A stretch of DNA of 64,000 nt, taken from assembly GCA_977006965.1 (NCBI GenBank), contig OZ345366.1:2170001-2234000 (forward strand). Reading direction: 5' to 3'. The translations under genes and the position numbers were made by a program. The number at the start of each line of letters is the position of its first letter. The stretch's first letter is position 1. The notes beneath the pieces were generated by a model, which worked only from the letters and a program-made list of their open reading frames with translations, searched no databases and had not been told where the DNA came from. Shown here piece by piece: positions 21,101-30,971 of the stretch. The DNA is from Phymatolithon calcareum. Its lineage: Eukaryota; Rhodophyta; Florideophyceae; Hapalidiales.

Positions 21101-21814
21101 TTACGCGCGCCAGTGCTGTCTCCACGTCGGACCTCATGAATCGACGTGGCTCCAGAAGAGCTTGATTGTTTTTCCAACCACCCATCCTGACAGTATATAA
21201 GGTTTCAAACTCAACCAGGTGGGACTCTGATCCTTAGGGGTTTGGCGGTTGGTACCCGAGCCTAATAATGGGGCAGTGCGGTTGGTGCGTTCCCCAGTGG
21301 ACGGATCTTAAGATTGTCATGCTTTGGATACCCGGACCTAGGAACGGAGCATTGTGGAGAGTGCGTGCCCGTGGAGATCATGCCCCTCGAGCTGTGCGTT
21401 TCCATGGAGCTATGTAGATTTATTTTAGCCATCTAGCTGGACTTATTGCTCGGATCACACGAGGCCCTGATATCAAGTTTGATGGCAATCAGTGCCGTAG
21501 ACTAAGAAGAAGGCAAGGCTGTCGCCGCTACGCGCCCACCGCATCGCCAAGCCTTACTTCGAGTATCTTCACCTGCATCTGGAGAAAGCTTTCTCTGTCA
21601 AAAACAACATTACGCAAGTATCACGAAAATTTCTTAGCGAACAACGAGCGCATTGGGAGTTAGCAACCTCAAAAAGGCAATGCGTTTTCGAGAAGGAAAA
21701 GAACATTCAGTTTTTGACCCACCCTCCGTTGTCCTTGCGAACTCGTACAACACATTAGGCTCTTTTCCATAATCGAGTACATGCTAGGGGTTCAGATGGA
21801 ATACCAGACATAAG
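18157..21814. other. Long gene-free stretch
   Basis: No intact gene was recognised in 3.6 kb. An AT-rich patch lies at 19435-19495. Around 19310-19720 there are many GATCCGA/GGATTCGGAT-like words, a style also seen inside the hAT element at 40.7-42.4 kb, so an unrecognised DNA-transposon relic is possible. Short open frames here (for example 20880-21200) show no family features. Confidence 0.45.
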
Positions 21815-21928
21815 AGTGGAGCAGCCCTATGGTGTGTAGCAACTACGGATGCCTTGCCCGTATAGTCAGTCGTACGACTATACGGGCAAGGCATCCGCAG
21901 TTGCTCCACACCATACGGCTGCTCTACT
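21815..21928. repeat. Long hairpin (about 55-bp arms), with a diverged half-copy at 63795-63895
   Basis: The left arm AGTGGAGCAGCC ... CCTTGCCCGTATAGTC pairs with the right arm GACTATACGGGCAAGG ... GGCTGCTCTACT, with four or five mismatches. Near the right end of the window, ACGGGCAAGGC ... GGGCCGCTCCACT is a diverged version of the right arm. This suggests a mobile TIR element rather than a unique hairpin locus. Confidence 0.75.
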
Positions 21929-22599
21929 TTTTAAAAAAAAACTTGCCAAAAAACCTTATCACTTTTTCGTTTGCACCGAATTGCAATATTAACTTGAGTC
22001 GGGTTCGACGGAGCCTGTGAGCAGGTGGTTGTGATGATAGCTATCATGGATTTCTTAAATCTCATCAAATGCTGAACGGGGGCTGATGTTCTTGGGCTCA
22101 AACTAGAACGTCATATCCACGTCGGAATCCCTGTCAAGGATGAGCTTTAATTTTCACAACATGCTCTTATGCCGCCTACTAGTGATTGCAAATGTTGGCG
22201 AGACGACATGAACGTCGATGCGCGTGGTGGAGAAAATAAAACAGGCTGGGGTAAGTTAACACAATTGATTTCATACGACCCTCTAAGTACATTCTACACA
22301 ACCACTTGTAGTGAGGCAGTGTGTTCAGCTCTTGATGTGATTCATGGCTTGTGAACAACTGGGAACCACTTCTCCCAGATACCCACAAGCGATGAAACAC
22401 ATCAAGAGCTAACACACTACCTCTTCCCCCGGTGAGTGCTCGTGCCCTCTACTCCTCCGCCTACACCAAATTCTCTATCTCCCACCAGTAAGAACAAATG
22501 TCCACTTACTCCTCCCACATCTTCTTTAATCTCCTTCCACTCGTGAACGCTCCCTTCATAGTCCGATTATGAAATCATGACGAAACAAGACAATTATCC

Positions 22600-22821
22600 A
22601 AAGAGGTAAAGGGAGGCGTGGCGCGAAAACATTTCAAATGGAAACGTGATGAGTCTGGTGTGGCTCACTGGTATTGCGGATCGGATCCGAATACACATGT
22701 GCAGAACGGAGGTGACGTGAAGTATTCAATTCAGGACTTGGAGAACGAGAATGGTATCACAACCTGGGATGGCGTGCGCAACTTTGTCGCGCAAAATTTG
22801 ATGTGCGAAATGAACAAATGA
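22600..22821 (+). pseudogene. EVE-domain (thymocyte nuclear protein 1-like) fragment, copy 1
   Basis: EVE domains are PUA-like folds that bind modified bases. This 66-codon frame (from 22618) contains HWYCGSDPNTHVQNGG, then DVKYSIQDLENENG, then TTWDGVRNFVAQNLM. It follows the first third of the THYN1 EVE domain (WLMKSEP ... DVKFSIEDL ... WDGVRNYQARNFL). It stops at 22819-22821, before the rest of the domain (about 110 further residues), and no continuation was found. Copy 2 starts 4 bp further on in the opposite direction. No ATG precedes the domain in frame. Confidence 0.65.
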
Positions 22822-22825
22822 AATT

Positions 22826-23100
22826 CGTTTCGCTCATAAAATTCTTCGCGACGTAGTTGCGCACACCAGCCCACTTCGTATTACCATTCGCCTCATTCTC
22901 CACGTCTGGAATGGAAAACTTCACGTAACCGACGTTTTCCACGCGAGTATAAGGCCCCGATCTGAAATTCCAGTAGTCCAGGCCTGATGCATCTCGCTCG
23001 ATGTCAGCGGAACATTTGCTGTCTTCTTCTAGGGTCCACCGGCTTTCGTAGCCTTAGAGGCTTTGCCGTCACTCTTCTTGATCTTCTTCTCAGGCTTTCT
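22826..23100 (-). pseudogene. EVE-domain (THYN1-like) fragment, copy 2, inverted
   Basis: Reading leftward, a basic stretch (MRKPEKKIKKSDGKASKA), like the nuclear-localising tail of THYN1, begins near 23100. It is broken by a stop and a frameshift, followed by DYWNFRSGPYTRVENVG, VKFSIPDVENEANG and TKWAGVRNYVAKNFM at 22980-22840. The fragment ends at the same domain position as copy 1. The two copies are clearly diverged, so the inverted pair is old or joins two paralogues. Confidence 0.6.
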
Positions 23101-23189
23101 CATGGAGGCGCCCCCCCTTGCGGACTTAGAGCCCGTGCCAATCATGGTAGCCGGGAATGTGCAAAGGCGACGTGAATTGCGAGAAGCTT

Positions 23190-23711
23190 GACGCAGGACG
23201 AATTGCGCTGGAGAAGATTCAGGTTGGGAAGCGGTGCAATGCGCTGGTTGCCGGGGGGATGTTCGCTGTGAATGCCGGTTGCGTACGCTTTATATGGGGC
23301 CGCGCCGGCGAAGTTGGATCGCTGGGTGGGTGTTGGGTATGATGAGACGGCGCCGGTCAGCGTGCGGGTGGTGTGCAACAGTGGAAGAAACGGGGCGTGA
23401 GGCCGTGTTCGGTGTCGGCTAACGGCCAAAGAGGCGATTGCAGCTCTCTTGACGAAAGACGAATTGCGCTGAAGAAGATGGAGGTTGGGAAGCGGTGCAA
23501 ATGCGCTGGTTGCCGGGAGGATGTTCACTGTGAATGCCGGTTGCGCACGCTTTATATGGGGTCGCGCGGGGGGAGTTTGATCGCTGGGTGGGTGTTGGGT
23601 ATGATGAGACGGCGCCGGTCGGCGTGCGGGTGGTGTTCATCAATGGAAGCAACGGGGCTCAGAGTCGGCTAACGGTCACAGACGCCTCTGAGGCGATTGG
23701 GGTTCGCCGGG
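23190..23711. repeat. Tandem duplication, 261-bp unit x2
   Basis: Unit 1 starts at 23190 (GACGCAGGACGAATTGCG) and unit 2 at 23451 (GACGAAAGACGAATTGCG). Both contain CGCTTTATATGGGG and GGTGTTGGGTATGATGAGAC. The unit ends in TCGGCTAACGG ... GAGGCGATTG, which is shared with the 155-bp array that follows. Confidence 0.9.
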
Positions 23712-24660
23712 GAGTGATGTCAATAACATGAATGTCGGTGAAAAATGTGGCGTCTGAGTTGTTACGCAGGTGTGCATGGTCAATCATAAAGCCTTCAGGT
23801 TTTCGCACGGCGCGTACTCGTGTCCAGTGTCGGCTAAGTCCCACAGAGGCGAATGCTTTTCTCCTGGGGTGCAATGATGCCAGTAACATGAATGCCGGAT
23901 GAAAAATGTTGATTCTGAGTTGTTACGCAGGTGTGTGTGATCGATCAGAAAATCTCGAGGTTTTCGCACGGCGCGAACTCGTGTTCGGTATCGGCTAACG
24001 GCTACAGAGGCGAATGCGATTCTCCTGGGTGATGCCGGTAACATGAATGTCGGATGAAATAATGTTGATTCTGAGTTGTTACGCAGGTGTGTGTTATCGA
24101 TCATAAAATCTCGAGGTTTTCGCACGGTGCGAACTCGTGTTCGGTATCGGCTAAGTCCCACAGAGGCGAATGCTTTTCTCCTGGGTTGCCAGTAACATGA
24201 ATGTCGGATGAAAAAATGTTAACTCTACGTTGTTACGCAGGTGTGTGTTATCGATCATAAAATCTCGGTGTTTTCGCACGGCGCGAACTCGTGTTCGGTA
24301 TCGGCTAACGGCTACAAAGGTGAATGCGATTCTCCTGGGCGATGCCGGTAACATGAATGTCGGATGAAATAATGTTGATTCAAAGTTGTTACGCAGGTTC
24401 GTAAGATCGATCACAAAACCTCAAGGTTTTCGCACGGCGAGAACTCGGATTCGGGGTCGGCAAACGGCCACAGAAGCGAATGCGGTCCTCATGAGATGCA
24501 CTGATGCCAGTAACATCATTCATGGTGAATGTCGGGTGAAAAAATGTTGATTCTGAGTTGTTATGAAGGTCTGTATGATCGATCGTGAACCTTGAAGTTT
24601 CGCACCGCCGAACTGATCTACTGATGCATAGCCCTGACCTCTTGAAACCAATCACTGCAT
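23690..24660. repeat. Satellite-like tandem array, 154-171-bp unit, about 6 copies
   Basis: The marker GTTACGCAGG recurs near 23761, 23922, 24078, 24232 and 24388, with a mutated version near 24559. Spacings are therefore 161, 156, 154, 156 and 171 bp. Each unit contains TTTTCGCACGGCG, TCGGCTAACGG and GTAACATGAATGTCGG. Read on the minus strand, 156 bp is 52 codons and the frame stays open across two units at a time (RNNSESTLFHPTFML ...), then shifts. A coding origin is possible but not shown. Confidence 0.9.
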
Positions 24661-25861
24661 GAGCTGGATGTTGATCCGGGAGGTCAAACAATCTAATTGG
24701 CGAATTTCTTATTGATCCAACAGAGTGTGTGCATCCACCAACACTGTAGGTCCCTAGGTGAGTTCACCCTTAATATCTGTTAGAGAAGAGACGCTGCAGC
24801 CTGCGCGAGAAGCCGCTGCCTTCTTTCGTATCAACGGGCTCCAAAATATACCTTGAGCTTCACGCTTCACAAGTGCAGAACGCTATTTGTGACTAAGAAC
24901 TTGTCTATGCGAGAACGCAACGGCAATTGTGGCTTGCCTAGACTCGCCCACCGAGCAAGCAAGATCGATCTTGTGTTAAATATGGCAGGACATCTGGCGG
25001 ACTATTACTGACTCTTCCAGCTCTTCATATGATATCGGCGCGATGCGTCGAATATCACAATGGCAAAAGGGTTCAATATATCTCCAATGTCTCGCCGGAA
25101 GGAAGCTTCTAACTTTTAGCAGGGGAGAACACACTGGTGGTTTCAATTCATGTCCCGGGAATAGAAAAATACCGTATTTCTCAAGTGATGATAAAATACC
25201 TGGTAGAAACGGAGGTGACGTGAAATGAGGTTGCCTCAAAGAAGTCTACAGAATGTTTCCGCGGAGTTTCAACACATTCAAAGTCCGTTATACCACCGAT
25301 CTCACCACATGTGTCCAACGCGCGTCCAACGAGGCAAGCTCCATGATCGAAGTTGCAAAAAACATGTTTCTGCCAAGCTATAAACCGTCATCTCAGACGA
25401 ACTAACACAGTTGTGGTGCACACGCGAAAAACTACTGTAATTCTCAAATGAGCCACCTTGCTCTGCCCTCAATGACTCCTCGGATGTGCTCGAACGTCGT
25501 ATTACGCGTCAGGGACCGACGATGGAAGAAGCTGGAACACATTCCTTGAATGGACGAGCGTCGCATGGTCCGCCAGGCACAGGTACAATGCGTCAGACCA
25601 AGACCAGAATCAGGGGTCGTGCGCAATCCATTGCTATTGCAATTAATTGCAATTCGTAGCAATTCGACCCAAATTGGGTTCTGATGAAGAATTGCAATTC
25701 GAATTGCTGGTAGGTAGGTTGTACGAAAGTGCATAGTTCAGCAAGAGCAGAGTTGTCGGAAATAACGATCACTTCAAATGTATCACGCGTAGTACGTGGT
25801 AATTGGTTGTCGGTAGCATCTAATTTTATTATATAACTCGGGCCAGTATAAGCGTTCACCG

Positions 25862-25931
25862 GGGGAGCACTGCACCATTTTGGCCCAAATCAACTAAATA
25901 ACTATCGGGCCAAAATGTTACCGTGCTCCCC
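25862..25931. repeat. Hairpin within hAT element (about 26-bp arms)
   Basis: Arms GGGGAGCACTG ... TTTTGGCCC and GGGCCAAAA ... CGTGCTCCCC are complementary with a few mismatches around a 16-bp loop. Confidence 0.75.
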
Positions 25932-25982
25932 TAGTGTTCGGTACGTAAAATTCTACGTACTGTATACAGTTACAACGTTTCT

Positions 25983-26066
25983 GAATTCAACCATCCATGT
26001 GATCATTCTTTTGTAGTGGTCTGCGTAGACCACTACAACAGAACAATCACATGGATGTTTGAATTC
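25983..26066. repeat. Hairpin within hAT element (40-bp arms)
   Basis: Arms 25983-26022 and 26027-26066 match at 36 of 40 positions, both beginning and ending with GAATTC, around the loop GCGT. Confidence 0.88.
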
Positions 26067-26338
26067 ATTCACCCGTTCAAGTATAACGGTATGGGTGTCT
26101 AGAGTGCCGTTTCTGAAAAGACAGAAAGAAGAGTCAATATAAAAAGTGAAGTCGTACATTTATCCAAAGCACACTACCAGACCCACTCGACAACACCTAA
26201 ACAAATTTCGCTCTTCCAATCATGGTACTACCTATTCCGAAACCGAAGCCGAAACAAGTTGTACACCAGCTAATGAAACTCCTTTGCGAATAGCCTCGAG
26301 ATATCCATTCACGTCAATCAGGTCGAACAAGATGAAAT

Positions 26339-26896
26339 GTGATGTTTTGCGTCTACCTCTGTCCCAAGGGCGATCAATGCACTGAAGGAAGCGAATTTTG
26401 TTTCGAGAAGGGTACTGGTTTTTCGAATCCGTACAATCACCTGAAGCGTTGCATCGCTGGTGGCCGTGAGGATCATCTTCTGGAAGTGTACCATGCTACG
26501 AGAGATCGTAATCTGCGCTCCGGAGCTTCATTCAGTTTCAAGACCCCTATTGTCATGAAGCTCACCGAACGTGAGAAGGTGATGGATAGCTATCTGCGAT
26601 TCATCATATTCAAGTCATTGCCGATCAGTTTCGTCACCGACGGAGAAGTTCGTGCATTCTCGAAGCACGACCAAGTCTTTTGCACGAATACGTTTAATAA
26701 GGTACTGTTTGCGCTAGTGGAACACGTTGAACGGCGTATCTCTGGAGAACTGAAAGAAACTAGGGGTGCGCTTATGCATGATGCATGGACTCATAATGGG
26801 ATTCATTATGTGGGGCTGTTTGCTTCCTACTGCCGAAAAGTGAAACTCATTGCCAATGGAGCAGTTGTCGAAGAAGAAGAACCAGTCGCCCTTTGA
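26339..26896 (+). pseudogene. hAT-family transposase fragment
   Basis: This 185-codon frame lies inside the hAT element. It shows an N-terminal Cys/His pattern (CPKGDQC ... HLKRC) resembling a degenerate BED-type finger. Next comes the region typical of hAT transposases, LPISFVTDGEVRAFSK and a hydrophobic helix, and then GALMHDAWTHNGIHYVGLFASY. The last corresponds to the HDxWTxxxxxHY segment that carries the first catalytic Asp. The C-terminal catalytic Glu and dimerisation region are missing, so it is not a full transposase. Confidence 0.75.
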
Positions 26897-27926
26897 TCGC
26901 TGTAAGCCCTATGGGCCAAGTACGTGATGAAGAAGATGAACTTGTCTATTGCGGGAAGTATTCAAATTGCAATCCGAATTGCTGACTAACCGTAGTGAGC
27001 AATTGAATTGTTTAATTGCGCGACAAACAGCAATGTCGAGCAATGGAATTGGCACTACCCCTGACCAGAATCAATCTATGGCGACGTACCACGCCTAGAT
27101 TCGAAAGTCGTAGTCCAGTTCGCTAACGATAGAATAGAGTGGAAGAAATTAAGGCCTTCGGAACGCTTCTAGCCCCACGAATGTCTTTGTGACAGAATTT
27201 TTCCTCAATTGAGGGAATGAGATTCATATAATTTTTGCAAACGAAAGCTATCCATAAGCAGGCTCGTCAAAGGCGTCACGCTCACGGATAGCAACAACAT
27301 GCTTTGTACTACAGTCTCAACCAGTTGAAGCGTCTGTAGACGCGTTCATAACTTTAAATAGAAGCTATATTTCTTCTCTTTTATCAGCAAGAAACCAAGG
27401 TGCAGCAATGCAACATCGACCTCCGTTCGCTCGACTGCATGGAGCATTTATTTCCATTATTCTCCCACCCTCTCATCCCTTCTGTTCCTATTAGATTGCA
27501 GTGCAGGGGTTGACCAGATGGAACTCCAGATGGGGCTCCTCATATGCCCTGTGTCAAGCTTAGCATCATTATAGGATGACATTTCCTAGAGGTCTCCGCC
27601 CCCTGACCGTATAGTATCGATATAGCTCTAATGTGTTCACTAAAGTTCTGAAGCTCTGGCATATAGCGGAGATCTAGATAAAAGCACTGAAAACAAACGA
27701 CAGGGTGGCTGCAATATGTCGACCAATTGCAGATTTGTTGGGATACATTAGAGTCAACTATGTTGCCCCAATTGTATTCTGCACGTCCCCCAATCTGAGG
27801 TTGCAAGCGTTTCATGGTTCACGCATTCTCCATTCCATCCTATACGTTGCTACGGTAGGTCCTGTATGTACACCCTCTCTTGACCCGTCGGGTTTGTACC
27901 CTGCGCGTTACTTTCGTTCTTTCTTT

Positions 27927-28150
27927 ATTTCAGAAAGCCCCAGCAAAAGTTAGCGCCTGGGGATTTTTTCGAACAGCCTCTCATTGTTCACGAGTTGGAG
28001 TATTTCGAACGGTTTCTCATTGCATATTTCCTCTACCGTTTTGGTACGACCCGTGATGTGGTTAACTCGCCCAAGGCGCTCCAGCACAGACAAGACTGGG
28101 GACGTCAGTAACCCCCCCCCCCCCCCCCCGCGTGTGCCGCCGCGCGGCAT
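27927..28150 (-). pseudogene. LINE 3'-terminal fragment
   Basis: On the minus strand, GRTKTVEEICNEKPFEILQLVNNE aligns with the C-terminus of the LINE at 3.35-3.45 kb (NKTVEALCRERTLAILKFLNNE). An AATAAAGAAAGAA tail ends it at about 27927. An 18-base C homopolymer sits at 28112-28129, within two imperfect 100-bp repeats (28069-28265). Confidence 0.65.
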
Positions 28151-28329
28151 GGCAGACTCGGGAAGTCGATAAACTTGCCCCTGGCGCCTCAGCGCAGAGA
28201 CGACTAGGGACTTCGCAAGCTCCCCCGCGCGCGTCGCCGCGCAGGAAAAGCGAAAATATTTGGTGTGGCATGGGAAGCGAAATGATTTTCCCCCTCGAGA
28301 TCACATGTTTGAGATCAGAGGTAGGTTTT

Positions 28330-28640
28330 AGATTTTGCTCACTTTGCTACTTTTGTTGAAATGGATCCTTTGGGACCCGACTGAGTCCGTGTGGGTCGTC
28401 AGAAGAGTTGCCCCAAGCGTCTGCAGATGCATTGGTAACACTATAACAAAATCTAATCTTTCTCTCTTCTTTCTTTCTACCGTTTTGGTGTCACCACTAT
28501 CAATAGTCTTTCGTCTTGATACAGTCCGCCCACTACAGCGTAGGAGCGGATGCTCCTCCGTCTCCTTGGATCTCACGGAAAAGGTCTTGCTTGTACGGTC
28601 ATATTCAATCGATCCAAAGCTGCTACCAGAGATCAACATT
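28330..28640 (-). pseudogene. LINE 3'-terminal fragment, second copy
   Basis: The minus-strand sequence includes KETEEHPLLRCSG, the EtxxHlLLrC zinc-knuckle region of LINE C-termini. It is followed by DTKTVERKKRERLDF, matching the tails of the copies at 3.3 kb and 28.0 kb. Frameshifted and incomplete. Confidence 0.6.
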
Positions 28641-28707
28641 GTGCGGCAAGCTGACTGATAGTAGTTTCAGTGCGTCTGTGGCTTATATTGAGCTCTGGGG
28701 GAAAAAT

Positions 28708-29428
28708 GAGGAGATTGACTAAATAGCCACCCCTAGCCAAACCTACTGCTCACCCCATTCAAACGTACAATCATACTCACCAAACTAGACCTACTACTCA
28801 TGCGTTTTGCAGGGAAGAGACACCATTCGATGTGACATATAGCATCGAATACCGCGGAACATGCTCTTGCCGCCACTTTGAAGAGCACCAGCGGTCATGT
28901 AGCCACGTCGTCGCTGCACTTTTGAACGTTTCTAGGCGCTTGATGCAGCATCGTGTCTCGCTCGACCTATGGGATAAGCACTGGTTCGGGGACATATGGA
29001 TGTTGAGAACGTGTTCCAAGTAACACGAGGGAAGCATCACGCGTGTTGCAGTCACTGGTGACCAGCTAGTACAGGATGAAGTGCCGTTTGACTTTGTGGC
29101 TAAGCTGGTCCGCAAGCGCAAAAAGCCCTACTTGCCGTCCGAAATGAGGACCCGTCACTGCTCCTCGTGTGGATATACTGGTCACTTCTCGCAGACATGT
29201 GGTAGGCCCAACATCCACAGCCTTGTCGAGGCGAAGCGAAAACCACATCGAGAAACCATTCAGTCCATGATCATCGACCTTACCGCCTGCTATAATGGAG
29301 ATGCTACTTGCGCCGAGGAGCTAAAGCATAGATAGTAGCGCACGCGATAATTTTACTGTCGCATAGATCGCTTTGAGAAACGGACGAGTAGTAGGTTTAG
29401 CTAGTGTGGCTATTTAGTGAATTTCCTC
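28708..29428 (+). mobile_element. MULE relic 1 with SWIM and CCHC zinc fingers
   Basis: The element starts GAGGAGATTGACTAAATAGCC and ends with the imperfect inverted copy GGCTATTTAGTGAATTTCCTC (about 40-bp TIR). Flanks GGGGGAAAAAT and GGGCGTAAAAAT may be a decayed target duplication. It encodes the C-terminal tail of a Mutator-like transposase: a SWIM finger CSCRHFEEHQRSCSH at about 28862-28910 and a CCHC knuckle CSSCGYTGHFSQTC at about 29160-29202. A stop separates them. The DDE domain is missing, so it is non-autonomous. Confidence 0.85.
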
Positions 29429-29489
29429 GGGCGTAAAAATTGTAGACTCCTAAGCTTTGTCGAGTGGTGCTGCTTGATGAAGGACCGCG

Positions 29490-29695
29490 CAGCTTCTAGT
29501 GTTAAGGATATATTTTGAAAATGGACCAGGAGACTGAATATGAGTGCAAAAGACTCACTTGGGCACTCAAGGAAAGATAAATTCGAATTAAGGAAATTTG
29601 AGGAGAGTAGAGTGTGACCGCCACGGAAGAGTGAAAAGCTCCCCTGTTACTCAAAGCGACGTGTTGGGAGCTTTTAAAATAGAACATCACATATC
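29490..29695 (+). repeat. Dispersed repeat family X, copy 2 (3' part)
   Basis: Contains the family's ETEYECKRLTWAL-like coding end with stops, then CCCCTGTTACTC ... GGGAGCTTTTAAAATA ... CACATATC, matching copies at 4.1, 56.8 and 57.4 kb. Confidence 0.65.
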
Positions 29696-30040
29696 TACGG
29701 TATATTTTGATGTGCCACCAGACTTGACTCCGTAATGCCTCGTCGAGCAAGGTCGTCCACTTTTTCGTTCCCAGGGAGCTCACAGTGGCTTGGGATCCAA
29801 ATTGCTTCAATATTGATAATGTCATCCATCAGCCTTTCCATGGTATCCCACAGCTTTCTTGTCATCTCCCCGTACATCTGTGCTTGCCCGGCCAGCGCAT
29901 ACAGGGAGCTCCTGTTGTTTGTAAACCAGAGAATTTGGCGTCCACTTGGCATTTGCAGCTGTTCTGTCGCCTCGAAAGCTCGGACCGCCGCGAAAATTTC
30001 GGCGTGAAACCACGGCTCCTGTGCTCGCTCTGCTTTTCAT
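29695..30040 (-). pseudogene. LINE RNase H domain fragment
   Basis: The minus strand encodes SGRQILWFTNNRSSLYAL and EAIWIPSHCELPGNEKVDDLARRGI. The latter is the hallmark WxPxHxxxxGNExaDxlAr segment of LINE-type RNase H, with catalytic His and Asp positions. The upstream part sits in another frame (MKSRASTG ...). The rest of the retrotransposon is absent, and a family X copy abuts its 3' side. Confidence 0.8.
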
Positions 30041-30971
30041 TGTGAACTAGGCAAAGTAGGGAGAAAAACTAGTCATACAACATCGAGCTGCAGCTCTATT
30101 TCACAGAGAAACACCTGCAGCACGGTAAAAAATGGAAAATTAGGTCTTTTTCAAACGAGAAAAAGCCTGCAGCTCAAACATTTAAGTTTGAAACCATATA
30201 TATGGTTTCTCAAGTAGACAAGCGAGTGGCAGGACACTGGGTACGACAGCATCAGCCACCGACGTGTCCCAAAGCTGCTTTGCATATACAGGTCATCTCG
30301 ACTTCTGTCTCGATGCACGTACTGGAGTCTGTGAACGCTTACGGTAACTGCAAGTTATACTGCCATTCACTGTCCACCATCCCCGTCCTATACTTGCAAG
30401 CCGTCAATGCTCTTTTTCTTCCGCGACAGTTGTGCAAGACAATCACGAAACCAGGGAGAAGTGACTAGCTAGGGCTAGTAGCACTGAAGGTAATTTAGTG
30501 GAATCGATTGCAAATAGTCCTGCAACTCCTGAATATTCCCTATTCATCCAAACGACATCTAATCATTCGCTAGGTCAAACTGTGCACAAGTTCATAAATA
30601 CGGAGATAGCACTGGACCTCACTTCCTGACGGGGATCACAAGTGGGTTCGATTCGGACAGGAAAGTCTCGCATTCTCTTCATCGGCCACTCTAACTAGCG
30701 TAAAGCCACTTGCCTTCGAACGTTGCTCTTATTGTCACCCAAACTTTTTCCGCAAAATTTTTTCACATCAGGCACGACAGAAAAATTAGTAGGGCACCGG
30801 CAAGGTTGATTTCATTTTAGAACGACAAAAAACAGCTACAAAACGAATCACCAGTAGAAACAAAACGCACCATCCAAACCACGCTTCCAATCGCCACCGT
30901 CCCAACCCTCTCACAGCAATAGCCCTCTGTTAGTAAATGCGGAGCAAGTCATTCAAGTAAGAAACCCATCC

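Larger units (their letters stand above)
25611..27063 (+). mobile_element. hAT transposon relic with 8-bp target-site duplication
   Basis: Both ends are defined. The left end starts CAGGGGTCGTGC and the right end is complementary to CAGGGGTAGTGC. The flanking ACCAGAAT at 25603-25610 and 27064-27071 is a perfect 8-bp duplication, the hAT hallmark. Subterminal AATTGCAATTCGAATTGC-type repeats lie at both ends. It carries the transposase fragment at 26339-26896 and two hairpins (25862-25931 and 25983-26066) that may be nested insertions. Confidence 0.92.

Noticed and set aside
20880-21200. 106-codon plus frame as a gene
   Set aside because: Two overlapping frames are equally open and neither shows a known motif.
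23690-24660. CRISPR-like array
   Set aside because: The whole unit repeats with no unique spacers, and units are over 150 bp; it is a tandem array.
28062-28304. Gly-rich protein on the minus strand
   Set aside because: The glycines come from the C18 run and GC-rich duplication, not from a gene.
30640-30665. GGTTCGATTC, possible tRNA B box
   Set aside because: Flanking bases do not pair and no tRNA fold can be built upstream.
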